Shown piece by piece: positions 6,300 through 8,201 of a stretch of 8,201 nt of DNA. Below the pieces are notes generated by a model. It did not search any database and was not told the DNA's origin. It saw only the letters and a program-made list of their open reading frames with translations. This stretch comes from Bacteroidaceae bacterium (GTDB lineage Bacteria; Bacteroidota; Bacteroidia; Bacteroidales; Barnesiellaceae_A). The position numbers were made by a program, and so were the translations under genes. Position 1 is the first letter of the stretch. Each line of letters opens with the position of its first letter. The DNA is taken from positions 1 to 8,201 of the forward strand of contig JAFZDG010000320.1 of the NCBI GenBank assembly GCA_017561285.1. The letters are read 5' to 3'.

Positions 6300-6920
6300 A
6301 TGGGAGATTTTTTATTACAAGTAAAAGAGTTTTTCAGCCATTTCTCTTTTGAAGAAACTGTCAGCTCGTTCATTATTATGTTTATGGTTATCGATATGGT
6401 AGGTCTTACTCCTATTATCATCGATATGCGTCAGAAAGGTCGTGATATCAATCCTGTCAAAGCAGCAGGTCTTTCGTTGCTAATGTTCTTGGCATTCCTT
6501 TTCTTGGGAACTACAATATTGGGATTGTTTCATGTCGATATCTATTCATTTGCCATTGGAGGTTCTATCGTATTGTTCCTCATGGCCGTTGAGATGGTAC
6601 TCGATGTTGAGATATTCCGCAACAATGGCCCCACAGGTTCTTCTACAATGGTACCTTTGGTTTTCCCTCTCATTGCCGGAGCCGGTTCGTTCACAACCCT
6701 GCTCTCGTTGCAGTCAATGTACGGATTGGTCAATATCCTTATTGGCTTGTTGATCAATATTATTATCGTATATCTTGTATTGCGCAATATGTATCTCTTG
6801 GAACGTATCTTGGGTAAAGGTGGTGTGTATGTTACACGCAAATTCTTTGGCGTTATGCTTTTGGCCGTATCTATCAAAATGTTCCTCGATAACTTGGTAC
6901 TTTTTATAGGCAGAGTATAA
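6300..6920 (+). CDS. marC: MarC-family (UPF0056) integral membrane protein
   Basis: This 206-residue protein matches the MarC/YhgN family in length and pattern. Six hydrophobic segments are visible at about 20-42, 53-75, 81-103, 117-137, 142-163 and 182-203. Family landmarks include IDMVGLTPIII at 31-41 (the place of the D-P-x-G-x-x-P motif, with Met33 instead of Pro), PLVFPLIAGAGSFTTLLSL at 119-137 and RKFFGVMLLAVSIKMFLDN at 180-198. It should sit in the inner membrane. The family has no firmly established function; the early link to multiple antibiotic resistance in E. coli was not upheld, and a transporter role is only presumed. The ATG at 6300 follows a T-rich leader without a Shine-Dalgarno. 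The gene appears monocistronic, with a promoter element and Fur-like palindrome upstream and a hairpin 18 bases downstream. Confidence 0.9.
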   Translation: MGDFLLQVKEFFSHFSFEETVSSFIIMFMVIDMVGLTPIIIDMRQKGRDINPVKAAGLSLLMFLAFLFLGTTILGLFHVDIYSFAIGGSIVLFLMAVEMVLDVEIFRNNGPTGSSTMVPLVFPLIAGAGSFTTLLSLQSMYGLVNILIGLLINIIIVYLVLRNMYLLERILGKGGVYVTRKFFGVMLLAVSIKMFLDNLVLFIGRV

Positions 6921-6937
6921 TTTTAATTACAAATAGT

Positions 6938-6968
6938 AAGAAGCGTCCTCCGAAAGAGGACGCTTCTT
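6938..6968 (+). terminator. Hairpin terminator of marC
   Basis: A perfect 13-base stem (AAGAAGCGTCCTC at 6938-6950, GAGGACGCTTCTT at 6956-6968) closes a 5-base CGAAA loop, 18 bases after the marC stop. The following GTATATTTAT is only moderately T-rich, but the tight loop and GC-rich stem make an intrinsic terminator very likely. Confidence 0.87.
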
Positions 6969-7012
6969 GTATATTTATATGTCAAGCTCTTTATTTGTAA
7001 TCACTTGATATA

Positions 7013-7030
7013 TAACTTTGTATAAATTTG
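7013..7030 (+). promoter_or_regulatory. Candidate promoter region of the debranching-enzyme gene (two TAnnTTTG elements)
   Basis: Two matches to the -7 consensus lie 10 bases apart: TAACTTTG at 7013-7020 and TAAATTTG at 7023-7030. A TTTG at 6994-6997 is 15 bases before the first and 25 before the second, neither being ideal spacing. Use of either would give a leader of roughly 130-145 bases. The rest of the 6969-7165 interval is AT-rich with no open frame I can support. Confidence 0.4.
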
Positions 7031-7104
7031 TTGTGATAAAAAGTTAAAATTTGCTCTATTTATACTTGTTTTTCTTGTAAAATATATGTAAATTCGGGGC
7101 TGAA

Positions 7105-7132
7105 TATAGCTATGTAATTTAAAACAGCTATA
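7105..7132. repeat. Inverted repeat in the leader of the debranching-enzyme gene
   Basis: TATAGCT at 7105-7111 and AGCTATA at 7126-7132 form a perfect 7-base inverted repeat with a 14-base spacer, ending 33 bases before the ATG. It could be an operator half-site pair or a weak leader hairpin. AT-rich content makes chance plausible. Confidence 0.35.
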
Positions 7133-7165
7133 CTCTCTTAATAAGTTAACCTGATTCGTATAAAT

Positions 7166-8201
7166 ATGAGCTATCTTAAGTTTGACAAAAGGCTGATGAT
7201 AAATCTGGAGCAGTCGTTGCGCAAAGAATTGTTGCGTACCAACCGTTCGGGAGCCTATCATTGCACTACAATTGTCGATTGTAACACCCGCAAGCAACAT
7301 GGTCTGTTGGTGATGCCTATACCCGAGTTTGATAATGAAAACTTCGTGTTGTTATCATCACTCGATGAGACAGTCATACAACATGGTACACCATTCAATT
7401 TGGGACTGCATAAATATCAAGGCGACTGTTTCAGCCCCAATGGACACAAATATATTCGTGAGTTTAATTGCGATGACACCATCCGTAAGACTTATCGTGT
7501 GGGCGGTGTGATACTCACCAAAGAAAAAATCTTTGAAGAACATCAAAATCGCATCCTCATCAAATACACCCTTGTCGAAGCGCATTCGCCCACAACATTG
7601 CAATTCCGTCCCTTCTTGGCTTTCCGACCGGTCAACGAGTTGTGTATGGAAAATGAGGTCATAGACAAGAGCTATGAAGAGGTGCCCAATGGTATCAGCT
7701 GCTGTCTTTATAAAGGCTATCCCCGCTTGTATATGCAATGTAGCAAGAAGCCTCAATTTGTATATGAGCCTCATTGGTACAAAGGTATAGAGTATATCAA
7801 AGACCAAGAGCGTGGCGTGCCTTATACCGAAGATTTGTATGTACCGGGTTATTTCGAATTGCCCATTAAAAAAGGCGAGAGCATTATTTTTGCTGCCGGT
7901 GTAGAGGAAGCCAAGCCTCGCGCATTGGCTCGCATATATCAAGAAGAGTACGAAAACCGTACACCCCGTAACAGTTTCTTCAACTGTCTTAAAAATGCTG
8001 CGCAACAATTCTACTTCAAGCAGGGACGCGACCTCTATATATTGGCCGGTTATCCTTGGTTTGGTGTACGAGCTCGCGACCAATTCTTGGCATTGCCCGG
8101 TTGCTCGTTGGCAATAGACGATGTAAAAGCCTTTGAAGCTACGATGAAGACTGCCGAGAAAGCATTGCGCAACTTTATGAAAGATGGCAGTCAAGACTCA
8201 A
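7166..8201 (+). CDS. Glycogen debranching enzyme, N-terminal 345 residues (GH133, partial at window end)
   Basis: The frame from ATG 7166 stays open to the window edge (345 codons plus one base). It encodes the N-terminal half of a bacterial amylo-alpha-1,6-glucosidase, which removes alpha-1,6 branches from glycogen in the cytoplasm. I recognise the Bacteroidales form from MSYLKFDKRLMINLEQSL, the block TNRSGAYHCTTIVDCNTRK (25-43), SSLDETVIQHGTPFNLGLHK (64-83), SPNGHKYIREF (90-100) and YVPGYFELPIKKGES (225-239). These belong to the N-terminal sugar-binding-type domain. The catalytic (alpha/alpha)6 region begins near 270 with FFNCLKNAAQQFY and AGYPWFGVRARDQFLALPG (294-312). Family members are about 640-650 residues, so a little over half is present. 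No signal peptide is visible, fitting a cytoplasmic enzyme. In related genomes a glycosyltransferase and a GH57 amylase often follow; that region is not shown. A long minus-strand frame opposite this gene is its shadow. Confidence 0.93.
   Translation, partial: MSYLKFDKRLMINLEQSLRKELLRTNRSGAYHCTTIVDCNTRKQHGLLVMPIPEFDNENFVLLSSLDETVIQHGTPFNLGLHKYQGDCFSPNGHKYIREFNCDDTIRKTYRVGGVILTKEKIFEEHQNRILIKYTLVEAHSPTTLQFRPFLAFRPVNELCMENEVIDKSYEEVPNGISCCLYKGYPRLYMQCSKKPQFVYEPHWYKGIEYIKDQERGVPYTEDLYVPGYFELPIKKGESIIFAAGVEEAKPRALARIYQEEYENRTPRNSFFNCLKNAAQQFYFKQGRDLYILAGYPWFGVRARDQFLALPGCSLAIDDVKAFEATMKTAEKALRNFMKDGSQDS

Noticed and set aside
6542..6877. A 111-codon minus-strand frame inside marC
   Set aside because: It is antisense to the well supported MarC membrane protein and has no family features.
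7358..8194. A 278-codon open frame on the minus strand at the right end
   Set aside because: The opposite strand encodes the glycogen debranching enzyme with strong family motifs through the whole stretch; the minus frame shows no recognisable domain and is its shadow.

Overview
The window looks like a chromosomal segment from a member of the order Bacteroidales (Bacteroidota). Four things point there. Several genes are preceded by TAnnTTTG-type -7 promoter elements. Starts lack strong Shine-Dalgarno sequences and sit in AT-rich leaders. Two secreted proteases end in Por-secretion-tail (type IX secretion, T9SS) style C-terminal domains. The proteins at the right end (glycogen debranching enzyme, MarC, Crp/Fnr regulator) have the form I know from gut and oral Bacteroidales. 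The genus cannot be fixed from sequence inspection.

Layout, left to right. Positions 1-54 hold the last 17 codons of a probable outer-membrane beta-barrel protein. After 22 bases comes a complete GNAT-family N-acetyltransferase (77-589, +). A long hairpin at 624-665 closes this unit and the convergent unit from the right. The minus strand from 5157 down to 688 carries a two-gene cluster of paralogous, signal-peptide-bearing M6-family metalloproteases: a compact 612-residue enzyme first, then, 30 bases later, an 866-residue enzyme with an extra fibronectin/jelly-roll-like region. A -7 promoter element at 5209-5216 precedes the pair. Upstream on the same strand is a Crp/Fnr-family regulator (5369-6067) with its own terminator (5286-5327). 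It is divergent from a MarC-family membrane protein (6300-6920, +), which ends at a strong hairpin (6938-6968). After a roughly 200-base AT-rich leader, the first 345 codons of a bacterial-type glycogen debranching enzyme (GH133) run off the right edge (7166-8201, +).

The genes do not form one pathway. The clear functional unit is the protease pair, predicted to be exported and probably surface-attached or released for peptide degradation. The crp-marC intergenic region is the densest regulatory stretch: two candidate promoters and two palindromes, one resembling the core of a Fur box and one in the crp leader. No RNA gene, CRISPR array, insertion sequence or phage gene was seen, and no gene-free stretch exceeds 300 bases. 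I found no convincing novel multi-gene system. The most notable items are the divergent tandem protease paralogs, the apparently split fibronectin domain and the two palindromes.
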